Source: Rhizobiaceae bacterium UBA1291
Lineage (GTDB): Bacteria > Pseudomonadota > Alphaproteobacteria > Rhizobiales > Rhizobiaceae
Assembly: GCA_002307905.1 (NCBI GenBank)
Contig: DBUL01000001.1
Span: 20,125 to 28,410, forward strand
DNA: 8,286 nt
Reading direction: 5' to 3'
Shown piece after piece: positions 1-5,854 of the stretch; position 1 is the first letter of the stretch, and each line of letters starts with the position of its first letter. The notes under the pieces were generated by a model. It did not search any database. It was not told where the DNA came from and saw only the letters and a list, made by a program, of their open reading frames with translations. The position numbers were made by a program, and so were the translations under genes.

Positions 1-938
1 TTGGTGCAATCGAGAAAGGCGCCGCGACCGGCCTTGACCTCGGCAAAAACGCCGCGCGCCACGATATCGCGCGGGGCGAGCTCGGCATCGGCATGCAGGT
101 CCGTCATGAAACGATGCCCGGCACGGTTGATCAGGATTGCGCCGTCGCCGCGCAGCGCCTCGGTCGCCAGTGGCGCCGGGTCGTGGCCGATGTCGATGGC
201 GGTCGGGTGGTACTGGACGAATTCCGGATCGGCGATCATGGCGCCCGCCTTGGCGGCCATGCCGAGCCCGGCGCCGCGCGCCTCCGCGGGATTGGTGGTC
301 ACCTGATAGAGATGGCCGACGCCACCCGAGCACATAACCACCGCACGTGCCGGAAAGGCGACGCGGGTCTTCGACTGGCCGGCATCAGGACGGGCAATGA
401 CGCCCGAGACGAAGCGCCCCTCTGCCACCAGTTCCTCGACGACGTAGCCTTCCATGACGCGGATCGACGGCGTCTTGCGCACCGCGGCGATCAGCGCTTC
501 CATGATGGCGCGGCCGGCCTGGTCGCCCTTGACGCGGACGATGCGGCGCTCGGAATGGGCGGCCTCGCGCGATAGCAGCAATTGACCCTCGAGATCGCGG
601 TCGAACGGCACACCATAGGCGAGCAGGTCGCGGATGCGGTCCGGGCCTTCCGAGATCATCAGCCGGGCGATCCGTTCGTCGACAATGCCGGCGCCGGCCA
701 CCAGCGTATCGGCAAGGTGCTTGTCGAAGGTGTCGCCGGGGCTCATGGCCGCAGCAATCCCCCCTTGCGCCCAGGCGGAAGACGCGCCCTGCCCGATAGG
801 CGCGGCCGCGAGAATCGTCACCGGACGGGGCGCGAGCTTCAGCGCGCAGAACAGGCCGGCCAGCCCGCCGCCGATGATGACGATATCGTCGACACCCTGC
901 CAGGATAGCGGACGCATGGATTCCAGTTTCGTTGACAT
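1..938 (-). CDS. nadB: L-aspartate oxidase NadB (N-terminal 312 residues; gene runs off the left edge)
   Basis: Flavoenzyme that oxidises L-aspartate to iminoaspartate, which NadA condenses with dihydroxyacetone phosphate to give quinolinate for de novo NAD synthesis in the cytoplasm. Reading the minus strand from the ATG at 938 gives 312 open codons with no stop before the window edge. Visible features are the FAD dinucleotide-binding glycines IIGGGLAGL at about residues 21-29, [12 protein letters not shown] at 53-64, [10 protein letters not shown] at 123-132, [13 protein letters not shown] at 205-217, QYHPTA with His244, GDGAILIN at 264-271, and [10 protein letters not shown] with Arg290. 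The last two residues correspond to His244 and Arg290 in the active site of E. coli NadB. The start lies 36 bp after the nadA stop and has a GGAG about nine bases upstream, so the two genes are probably one transcript. An in-frame Met8 is a less likely alternative start. The C-terminal helical domain is outside the window, and nadC is expected next. Confidence 0.96.
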   Translation of the reverse strand, partial: MSTKLESMRPLSWQGVDDIVIIGGGLAGLFCALKLAPRPVTILAAAPIGQGASSAWAQGGIAAAMSPGDTFDKHLADTLVAGAGIVDERIARLMISEGPDRIRDLLAYGVPFDRDLEGQLLLSREAAHSERRIVRVKGDQAGRAIMEALIAAVRKTPSIRVMEGYVVEELVAEGRFVSGVIARPDAGQSKTRVAFPARAVVMCSGGVGHLYQVTTNPAEARGAGLGMAAKAGAMIADPEFVQYHPTAIDIGHDPAPLATEALRGDGAILINRAGHRFMTDLHADAELAPRDIVARGVFAEVKAGRGAFLDCT

Positions 939-974
939 TCAGGCAATCTCCGCCGCCGGCCGAAACCGGGCCCG

Positions 975-2054
975 TCAGTTCTTCAGATTGATCATCCGCT
1001 CCACCGCAAGGCGGGCACGATCGGCGATCGCCGGATCGACGGTCACCTCTTCCGTCATGAACAACAGGCTGTCGAGGATCTTCGGCAGGGTGATGCGCTT
1101 CATGTGCGGACAGAGATTGCACGGCTTGACGAAGTCGACGTCGGGCACTTCTGCCTGGATGTTAGAGGCCATGGAGCACTCGGTCACCAGCAGCACACGG
1201 CCCGGCCGCTTGGTCTTGACATAGTTTATCATGCCCGAGGTGGAGCCGGCATAGTCGGAAACCGCAAGCACGCTTGGATGGCACTCCGGATGGGCGACGA
1301 TCTCGATCGATGGATCCGCCGCCTTGTATTCCATGAGCTCTTCCGCGGTGAAGCGCTCGTGCACCTCGCAATGGCCCTGCCAGGTCAGGATCTTCTTGCT
1401 TGTCTGATTGGCCACGTTCATCGCCAGATATTCGTCCGGAATGCAGAGCACGGTATCGGATTCGAAGCTGTCGACAACGGCAACCGCATTCGACGAGGTG
1501 CAGCAGATGTCGGTCTCGGCCTTCACGTCGGCCGAGGTGTTGACATAGGTGACCACCGGCACGCCCGGATAACGCGCTTTGAGCGCGCGGACATCAGCGC
1601 CTGTGATGGATTCCGACAGCGAGCAGCCGGCCCGGCCATCGGGGATCAACACGGTCTTTTGCGGATTGAGCAGCTTCGAGGTCTCGGCCATGAAATGCAC
1701 GCCACACTGGACGATGATCTCGGCATCGACGCGGGTGGCGTCGCGAGCAAGCTGCAGGCTGTCGCCCTTGATATCAGCGACGCAATGGAAGATTTCAGGC
1801 GTCTGGTAATTGTGCGCGAGAATGACCGCGCCGCGTTCCTTCTTGATGCGGTTGATCGCATGGATGTAGGGCGCAAAGACGGGCCACTCGATCGCTGGAA
1901 TGAACGCCTTCACCTTTTCATAGAGGTGCTCGGTTTCTTTGGCGACAGCCGGCGTGAAGGAGAGATCGGGGCGCTCGATGACGCCGAAACGCTCCGCTGC
2001 CGTCGGGGCCACGCGCGCCGGCGCAAGATTTTCGCTTTCCGTGAGATGTGCCAT
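975..2054 (-). CDS. nadA: Quinolinate synthase NadA
   Basis: [4Fe-4S] enzyme that condenses iminoaspartate with dihydroxyacetone phosphate to quinolinate. The 359-residue protein has the three expected cluster cysteines: one in the [15 protein letters not shown] segment (about Cys117), one in [10 protein letters not shown] (Cys184 or Cys185) and one in the [10 protein letters not shown] segment (Cys315). Other family landmarks are AHNYQTPEI near residues 80-88, [10 protein letters not shown] near 254-263, and [10 protein letters not shown] near 268-277. An in-frame GTG at 2081 would add nine residues. I prefer the ATG at 2054 because GAGGGG lies six bases upstream of it, whereas the GTG falls next to the inverted repeat at 2085-2099. 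The protein is on the long side because of a roughly 35-residue N-terminal extension common in rhizobial NadA. It is the first gene of a minus-strand unit with nadB. The family assignment is certain; the start is likely. Confidence 0.97.
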   Translation of the reverse strand: MAHLTESENLAPARVAPTAAERFGVIERPDLSFTPAVAKETEHLYEKVKAFIPAIEWPVFAPYIHAINRIKKERGAVILAHNYQTPEIFHCVADIKGDSLQLARDATRVDAEIIVQCGVHFMAETSKLLNPQKTVLIPDGRAGCSLSESITGADVRALKARYPGVPVVTYVNTSADVKAETDICCTSSNAVAVVDSFESDTVLCIPDEYLAMNVANQTSKKILTWQGHCEVHERFTAEELMEYKAADPSIEIVAHPECHPSVLAVSDYAGSTSGMINYVKTKRPGRVLLVTECSMASNIQAEVPDVDFVKPCNLCPHMKRITLPKILDSLLFMTEEVTVDPAIADRARLAVERMINLKN

Positions 2055-2084
2055 GCCGAACCCCTCGCGATTGGGCACCACTTA

Positions 2085-2099
2085 TGCTCATTTTGAGCA
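2085..2099 (-). promoter_or_regulatory. Perfect 15-bp inverted repeat upstream of nadA, candidate operator
   Basis: TGCTCA, three T, then TGAGCA form a perfect two-fold symmetric site whose near edge is 30 bp before the nadA ATG. Two further pairs on each side (TT at 2082-2083 with AA at 2101-2102) match after one mismatch, giving a near-palindrome of 21 bp. Its length, AT centre and position between a possible promoter and the ribosome binding site suggest a repressor operator. Alphaproteobacterial nadABC genes are reported to be controlled by the predicted repressor NadQ, so a NadQ-like site is my inference. I have not compared it with the published motif. Confidence 0.6.
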
Positions 2100-2139
2100 A
2101 AAATGGGATCAAAGAAAACCGGCGGCTGCCGGCGACGTT

Positions 2140-2168
2140 GATTTAGAAAGTTTTGTGACGGATTGCAA
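2140..2168 (-). promoter_or_regulatory. Possible sigma-70-type promoter for nadA-nadB
   Basis: On the minus strand TTGCAA (2168-2163) is followed after exactly 17 bases by TAAATC (2145-2140). The -35 match is fair and the -10 match weak. Transcription would start near 2133, giving a leader of about 80 nt, and would place the inverted repeat at 2085-2099 downstream of the start, where a bound repressor could act as a roadblock. A promoter closer to the operator cannot be excluded. Confidence 0.3.
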
Positions 2169-2256
2169 GGGCAATTGCCTTGGCAGCGAAAGGCGCGGAA
2201 GGTCCGCTCACGACCGGCATTGACCTGGGGGCAAGCTGCCGCCAAGAATGCGCGCC

Positions 2257-2925
2257 ATGAATGACCGCCCCTCATCCGCCGCCCTCGTTCCCGCAAATTT
2301 CGCACCGCAGGCTGAGCTTGCCGAAGCACTGCTGCCGCATGCGATATCCGGCGACGACGGCTCACACGATCTCGCCCATATCCACCGCGTTTTCCGCAAT
2401 GCCATGCGGATCGCCGAGCAGGAAGGCGGCGATCGTCGCATTCTTGCGGCTGCGGTGCTTTTGCATGACTGCGTGGCGGTGGAGAAGAGCTCGCCGCTGA
2501 GATCGCAGGCTTCGCGGCTTGCGGCGGAGAAGGCCTGTGGCGTTCTGACGGGGCTCCACTGGGACACGGCCGACATTGCCGCCGTTGCCCACGCGATCAC
2601 CGCCCACAGTTTCTCGGCCAATATCGCGCCAGAGACTTTGGAGGCGAGGATCCTGCAGGATGCGGACCGGCTCGACGCGATCGGCATGATCGGGGCGGCG
2701 CGCTGTTTCTACACCGCCGGCCGGATGGGCTCGGCGCTGTACGACCCCGTCGATCCGCTGGCAGAGCATCGAGAGCTTGACGACCGGGCCTTCGCGATCG
2801 ACCATTTCGCCGCAAAGCTGTTCAAGCTCTCCGAGAATTTCCAGACCGCTGCGGGCGCCGCGATTGCCCAAGCGCGCCACGAACGGCTGCAGGCCGTCCT
2901 CACCCAATTCATCGACGAGATCTGA
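2257..2925 (+). CDS. HD-domain phosphohydrolase, YedJ/YpgQ-like
   Basis: Cytosolic metal-dependent hydrolase of the HD superfamily, about 222 residues. Counting from the upstream in-frame ATG at 2248, the metal-site motifs are SHDLAHIHR (His40, Asp41, His44), the HD doublet in LLHDCV (73-74), ITAHSF (His120), and the conserved DADRLDAIG block (138-146). This order H...HD...H...D with DADRLDAIGA is typical of the YedJ/YpgQ subgroup. Bacillus and Staphylococcus YpgQ have been described as nucleotide pyrophosphohydrolases, so a nucleotide-cleaning role is possible but not shown here. The start is ambiguous between 2248 and 2257; neither has a strong ribosome binding site, and I chose the second because AAGAA lies at a more usual distance from it. 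The stop is only 8 bp before the MOSC-domain gene, so the two are probably cotranscribed. The gene is divergent from nadA. Confidence 0.85.
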   Translation: MNDRPSSAALVPANFAPQAELAEALLPHAISGDDGSHDLAHIHRVFRNAMRIAEQEGGDRRILAAAVLLHDCVAVEKSSPLRSQASRLAAEKACGVLTGLHWDTADIAAVAHAITAHSFSANIAPETLEARILQDADRLDAIGMIGAARCFYTAGRMGSALYDPVDPLAEHRELDDRAFAIDHFAAKLFKLSENFQTAAGAAIAQARHERLQAVLTQFIDEI

Positions 2926-2933
2926 GGCCAAAA

Positions 2934-3782
2934 ATGCACGTCAGCGAACTTCACATCTATCCCTTCAAGAGCGGGCGCGGGATCGGCCTGCCCGTCGCGC
3001 ACATCGACGCGCACGGCCTTTCCGGTGACCGGCGGATGATGCTGACCGACCCGTCCGGTCATTTCATCACCCAGCGGGAACTGCCGGCGCTCGCGACGCT
3101 GACCGCCCTTCCCCAGTCGACCCACCTCCACCTGTCGCTTGCCGACGGCCGCGAGATGATGGTTGCCCCGCCGCATCCCGAGCGTCGCATGAGCGTGGCG
3201 ATCTGGAAATCGATCGTCGACGTCGCGGTCGCGGAGGACAGCGTCAACGAGCGACTCTCCGGATGGTTTGGCCGCCCGGTAAAGCTCGTCTTCTTCGACG
3301 GCGAGGCCGAGCGTACGGCCAGCAGCGAGTGGGCTGGCCCCGATACGCCGGTCACCTTTACCGACGGCTACCAGGTCTTGGTCACCACCACGGGCTCACT
3401 TGCCGCGCTCAATGACGACATGGCGGAGAACGGTGAAGGCAGCGTCGGCATGGAACGCTTCCGCCCGAACATCGTCGTCGACTGCGACGACCCCTGGCCC
3501 GAAGACGGCTGGGCGGCGATCGAGATCGGCGGCATCCGCTTCGATCTGGTCAAGCCTTGCGCCCGCTGCATCATGACAACGCAGGACCAGCAGACAGGGT
3601 CGCGCGACGGGGCCAATCCGATGCCGGCCATGGGGCGCATCCGCATGTCGGCCGACCGCCGCGTACCCGGCCCGCTCTTCGGCTGGAATGCCGTGCCGCG
3701 CGGCGAAGGCAAGGTTTCGCTCGGCGATCCTGTTCGCGTGGTCGAGCAGAGACCCGGTAGATGGGCGATCAAGACGCGATAG
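2934..3782 (+). CDS. MOSC-domain molybdenum cofactor sulfurtransferase-like protein (YcbX/mARC type)
   Basis: A 282-residue soluble protein with an N-terminal MOSC beta-barrel (about residues 1-120) followed by a MOSC domain (about 130-275). Family marks are the opening SELHIYPFKS, GLSGDRRMML near 28-37, the RFRPNIVVD motif at 175-183, and VKPCARCIMTT at 206-216, whose first cysteine (Cys209) aligns with the Moco-sulfur-binding cysteine of mARC and YcbX. Such proteins bind molybdenum cofactor and reduce N-hydroxylated bases. E. coli YcbX carries an extra C-terminal 2Fe-2S ferredoxin domain, which is absent here: the protein ends soon after the MOSC fold, so electrons would need a separate donor. 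GAGG overlapping the stop of the upstream HD gene serves as ribosome binding site, which implies translational coupling. The substrate is unknown. Confidence 0.9.
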   Translation: MHVSELHIYPFKSGRGIGLPVAHIDAHGLSGDRRMMLTDPSGHFITQRELPALATLTALPQSTHLHLSLADGREMMVAPPHPERRMSVAIWKSIVDVAVAEDSVNERLSGWFGRPVKLVFFDGEAERTASSEWAGPDTPVTFTDGYQVLVTTTGSLAALNDDMAENGEGSVGMERFRPNIVVDCDDPWPEDGWAAIEIGGIRFDLVKPCARCIMTTQDQQTGSRDGANPMPAMGRIRMSADRRVPGPLFGWNAVPRGEGKVSLGDPVRVVEQRPGRWAIKTR

Positions 3783-3994
3783 GGATGGCTTACCCCACAA
3801 AAGTGGCAGGCCTTGTGCCGCTTGAATCCGCTCCAGTTACCGTGCGGTCAATACGGAAGAGCCCTCGGCGCCGTTCAGATTTCCTCGACCTGAGTCTGAT
3901 TTCAATCAATTTCGCTGATTGAAACTTCACCAGAATGCGCTTGGCGCCGACAGGTCCCGGCTCTAACGTCCAGCCGCGAAAAGGAGACAATTCG
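3783..3994. other. Intergenic gap between the MOSC and MFS genes
   Basis: 212 bp without a credible gene. It holds a short CCAC-AAAA-GTGG hairpin (3795-3806) too weak to call a terminator, the inverted repeat at 3900-3924, and the MFS ribosome binding site AAGGAG at 3981-3986. I see no convincing -35/-10 pair. Confidence 0.6.
3900..3924. repeat. Perfect 9-bp inverted repeat upstream of the MFS gene, possible operator
   Basis: TTTCAATCA (3900-3908) and TGATTGAAA (3916-3924) are exact reverse complements separated by seven bases. The arms are AT-rich in a GC-rich context and lie about 70 bp before the MFS start codon. There is no T-run after the second arm, so a terminator is unlikely. A binding site for a dimeric regulator of the transporter is the best guess. 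Confidence 0.5.
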
Positions 3995-5215
3995 ATGGTC
4001 ACGACTGCCCGCACCCCCCTGCCCTGGCTGATCATCGTCAGCGGGTCGCTGATCGCACTGCTGACCTTCGGGCCACGCTCCGCCATGGGCTTTTTCCAGT
4101 TGCCCATGCTCGCTGACACAGGGTGGGACCGTTCCACCTTCGCGCTCGCCATGGCCCTGCAGAACCTGTGCTGGGGCCTTGGGCAGCCCTTCTTCGGTGC
4201 GCTGGCCGACAAATATGGAACGGCCCGCATCCTGACCCTTTCGGGCATTCTCTATGCAGGCGGCCTGCTTTTGATGGCGAACGCCGGGTCTCCCATATGG
4301 CTGCACATCGGCGGCGGTGTGTTGATTGGACTTGCGATCGCAGCGGGTTCGTTTGGCGTCGTGCTTTCAGCCTTCGCCCGCAACGTGTCGCCGGAGCAGC
4401 GCTCTCTTGCCTTCGGCATCGGCACGGCGGCCGGTTCAGCCGGCATGTTCCTCTTCGCGCCGCTGAGCCAGGCCCTGATTTCCTCCTTCGGCTGGTCGGA
4501 CAGCCTTGTCTACATGGGCGCGCTGATGCTCATCGTGCCCCTGCTCGCCTATCCGCTTCGGGGTAATGCCAATTCCGGAAGCCAGTCGCAGAGCCAGTTC
4601 AAGCAATCGGTCGGCGAGGCGCTGAAGGAAGCCTTCGGCCACAAGAGCTACCTGCTCCTCACCAGCGGATTCTTCGTCTGCGGATTCCAGGGCGCCTTCA
4701 TCACGGCCCACTTCCCCGCCTATCTCGGCGATATTGGCATCGACGCGCGCTATGCGGTGATCGCGATGGCGCTGATCGGCTTCTTCAACATCATCGGATC
4801 GCTCGCCTCGGGCGTGATCGGTCAACGCTATTCCAAGCCTTACTTCCTGGCACTGATCTATCTCGCCCGCTCGGCGGCGGTGACACTCTTCCTGCTTCTG
4901 CCGCAGTCTCCGACTTCGGTGATCCTGTTCGCCATCGTCATGGGCCTGCTCTGGCTGTCGACCGTGCCGCCGACCAATGCGCTCGTCGCCATCATGTTCG
5001 GCACGCGTCATCTCGGCCTGCTCGGCGGACTGGTCTTCCTGTCTCATCAGATCGGCTCCTTCCTCGGCGTGTGGATGGGCGGCTATCTTTACGACCGTCT
5101 CGGCTCCTACGACAGCGTCTGGTGGTTCGGCGTGGCCCTCGGCATCTTCGCCGCGATCGTCCATTGGCCAATCCGCGAAAAGCCCGTGGAGCGGACGATT
5201 CCGGTTGGGGCGTAG
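3995..5215 (+). CDS. Major facilitator superfamily transporter, substrate unknown
   Basis: Inner-membrane secondary transporter of 406 residues with about twelve hydrophobic helices in two six-helix halves. The MFS motif A, GALADKYGTARIL, lies at residues 68-80 between helices 2 and 3. A second-half counterpart, GVIGQRYSKPYFL, lies at 273-285. The central cytoplasmic loop (about 190-215) is Ser/Gln-rich and then charged. Helix-breaking GLAIAAGSFGVVLSAFARNV (111-130) and the conserved PEQRSLAFGIGTAAGSAG segment (133-150) resemble monocarboxylate or oxalate/formate-type MFS carriers, but the substrate cannot be read from the sequence. The ATG at 3995 is chosen because AAGGAG lies eight bases upstream; an in-frame ATG at 3935 lacks a binding site and would add 20 polar residues. 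The gene stands alone, 212 bp after the MOSC gene. Confidence 0.9.
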   Translation: MVTTARTPLPWLIIVSGSLIALLTFGPRSAMGFFQLPMLADTGWDRSTFALAMALQNLCWGLGQPFFGALADKYGTARILTLSGILYAGGLLLMANAGSPIWLHIGGGVLIGLAIAAGSFGVVLSAFARNVSPEQRSLAFGIGTAAGSAGMFLFAPLSQALISSFGWSDSLVYMGALMLIVPLLAYPLRGNANSGSQSQSQFKQSVGEALKEAFGHKSYLLLTSGFFVCGFQGAFITAHFPAYLGDIGIDARYAVIAMALIGFFNIIGSLASGVIGQRYSKPYFLALIYLARSAAVTLFLLLPQSPTSVILFAIVMGLLWLSTVPPTNALVAIMFGTRHLGLLGGLVFLSHQIGSFLGVWMGGYLYDRLGSYDSVWWFGVALGIFAAIVHWPIREKPVERTIPVGA

Positions 5216-5249
5216 CCGTCGAATTCGGCAGCATTTTTTAACGATTGGG

Positions 5250-5277
5250 GCAATGCGGATTATTTTTGCCGCATTGC
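5250..5277. repeat. Perfect 9-bp inverted repeat after the MFS gene
   Basis: GCAATGCGG (5250-5258) and CCGCATTGC (5269-5277) are exact reverse complements around a ten-base AT-rich loop. It begins 34 bp after the MFS stop. As RNA it would fold into a stable hairpin and could end MFS transcription, but no U-run follows the right arm on the plus strand. It may equally be an operator for the downstream small-gene region. Confidence 0.5.
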
Positions 5278-5329
5278 ACACATATTAAAACCGTCACAGA
5301 AAATTATTTTGTTTTTCACGCAAGGCCGG

Positions 5330-5358
5330 TTGACGCAGCAGACTTGCACACCTACCTT
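5330..5358 (+). promoter_or_regulatory. Candidate promoter for the small-ORF region
   Basis: TTGACG (5330-5335) is followed after exactly 17 bases by TACCTT (5353-5358). The -35 is a five-of-six match and the -10 is weak, as is common in rhizobia. An AT-rich stretch (5301-5318) lies just upstream and could act as an UP element. The predicted start near 5365 falls at the edge of a 12-bp palindrome (5367-5378). Confidence 0.45.
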
Positions 5359-5366
5359 GATGCAGT

Positions 5367-5378
5367 CGGTTCGAACCG
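5367..5378. repeat. Perfect 12-bp palindrome CGGTTCGAACCG
   Basis: A continuous two-fold symmetric site with no spacer, located at the predicted transcription start of the small-ORF region. It could be a regulator site or form the first hairpin of the leader RNA. It resembles a tRNA T-arm by chance, but no tRNA body surrounds it. Confidence 0.35.
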
Positions 5379-5387
5379 GAAGAAACC

Positions 5388-5407
5388 GGGCCTCCCAAGT
5401 GAGGCCC
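5388..5407 (+). promoter_or_regulatory. RNA hairpin before the 31-codon ORF
   Basis: GGGCCTC (5388-5394) and GAGGCCC (5401-5407) form a perfect seven-pair stem with a six-base loop in the predicted leader. It ends eight bases before the Shine-Dalgarno sequence at 5415-5423. No U-run follows, so it is not a terminator. A role in leader stability or translation control is inferred. Confidence 0.5.
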
Positions 5408-5430
5408 TTGCCAATAAGGAGGTCAGCGAA

Positions 5431-5526
5431 ATGCGTGTTGTTTTCCATCATGCCGCCCGCCCTTGGCAAAAATCCCCGCTCGGTGTGGCGACATGCGCTC
5501 GCTGCCGTTGCTTCTGTCGAATGTGA
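5431..5526 (+). CDS. 31-codon cysteine-rich small ORF, possible leader peptide
   Basis: Not recognised as a known family. The ATG at 5431 is preceded seven bases upstream by TAAGGAGGT (5415-5423), a full nine-base match to the anti-Shine-Dalgarno sequence and the strongest ribosome binding site in the window. The 31-residue product starts MRVVFHHAARPW and ends ATCARCRCFCRM, with four cysteines (22, 25, 27, 29) in eight residues. It has no membrane segment and no signal peptide. It lies downstream of a candidate promoter and hairpin, and upstream of the hairpin that abuts the 83-residue gene. A cysteine-sensing leader peptide is one hypothesis; a free metal-binding microprotein is another. The call that it is translated rests on the ribosome binding site and layout alone. 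Confidence 0.5.
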   Translation: MRVVFHHAARPWQKSPLGVATCARCRCFCRM

Positions 5527-5570
5527 CGCTGCGAACGCACTGAACTCTACTAACGACGCAATATTTTATT

Positions 5571-5590
5571 GCCTGCGCAGACGCGCAGGC
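5571..5590 (+). promoter_or_regulatory. Strong hairpin abutting the ribosome binding site of the 83-residue gene
   Basis: GCCTGCGC (5571-5578) and GCGCAGGC (5583-5590) form a perfect eight-pair stem capped by the tetraloop AGAC. GGGGAAA, the probable ribosome binding site of the ORF starting at 5603, begins at the very next base. The hairpin is preceded by an AT-rich run (5560-5569) and not followed by U residues, so it is more likely to govern ribosome access or RNA stability than termination. Confidence 0.55.
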
Positions 5591-5602
5591 GGGGAAACCG
5601 TT

Positions 5603-5854
5603 ATGGAAAAGCAAGTCATCGAATATGCCGGTGTTCCGGTCGGGATCACCATTCAAGATGGCGACCGGCTGAAGTTCATCGCCGTCAAGTATCCCGTAAT
5701 TGCTCTGGACGGAGGCTCCTACCAGAGCGTGAGTGAATTGCAGAGCGCTATTCACCGTCACATCCAGGAAACGGCCGCCGATCAGGAGATGTTCCGGGTC
5801 GCAGCCAATGGCGCAACCGCATCCGCCGCCGCCAAGGTTTTCAGCGCCGCCTGA
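5603..5854 (+). CDS. Small protein of unknown function (83 residues)
   Basis: I do not recognise a named family, although the composition looks like small conserved hypothetical proteins of rhizobia. The likely soluble product opens [15 protein letters not shown], with alternating hydrophobic residues that suggest beta strands up to about residue 35 ([15 protein letters not shown]). A probable helix follows at 43-57 ([15 protein letters not shown]), and the tail is Ala-rich (68-83). The ATG at 5603 is supported by GGGGAAA five bases upstream; the frame is open back to 5309, but no upstream start has a binding site. The last 73 bp overlap the 3' end of recO on the other strand, a convergent arrangement. 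Control by the upstream hairpin and the 31-codon ORF is plausible. Confidence 0.6.
   Translation: MEKQVIEYAGVPVGITIQDGDRLKFIAVKYPVIALDGGSYQSVSELQSAIHRHIQETAADQEMFRVAANGATASAAAKVFSAA

Noticed and set aside
1104..2096. Long open frame (330 codons) on the plus strand opposite nadA
   Set aside because: Antisense shadow of a high-GC gene. The minus-strand product is unmistakably NadA and the plus-strand product has no family features.
2170..2179. 10-bp palindrome GGCAATTGCC in the nadA/HD divergent gap
   Set aside because: Short, not aligned with a confident promoter, and such palindromes occur by chance; the TGCTCA repeat is the better operator candidate.
3795..3806. Terminator for the MOSC gene (CCAC-AAAA-GTGG)
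   Set aside because: Only four pairs and no following U-run.
3935..3994. Upstream ATG of the MFS gene
   Set aside because: No ribosome binding site, while AAGGAG directly precedes the ATG at 3995.
4436..5281. 281-codon open frame on the minus strand opposite the MFS gene
   Set aside because: Composition is rich in charged residues with no domain, as expected from reading a hydrophobic gene backwards. The MFS reading has clear helices and motif A.
5367..5379. tRNA T-arm-like GGTTCGAACC
   Set aside because: No acceptor stem, anticodon arm or D-arm can be placed around it; it is a palindrome in a leader region.
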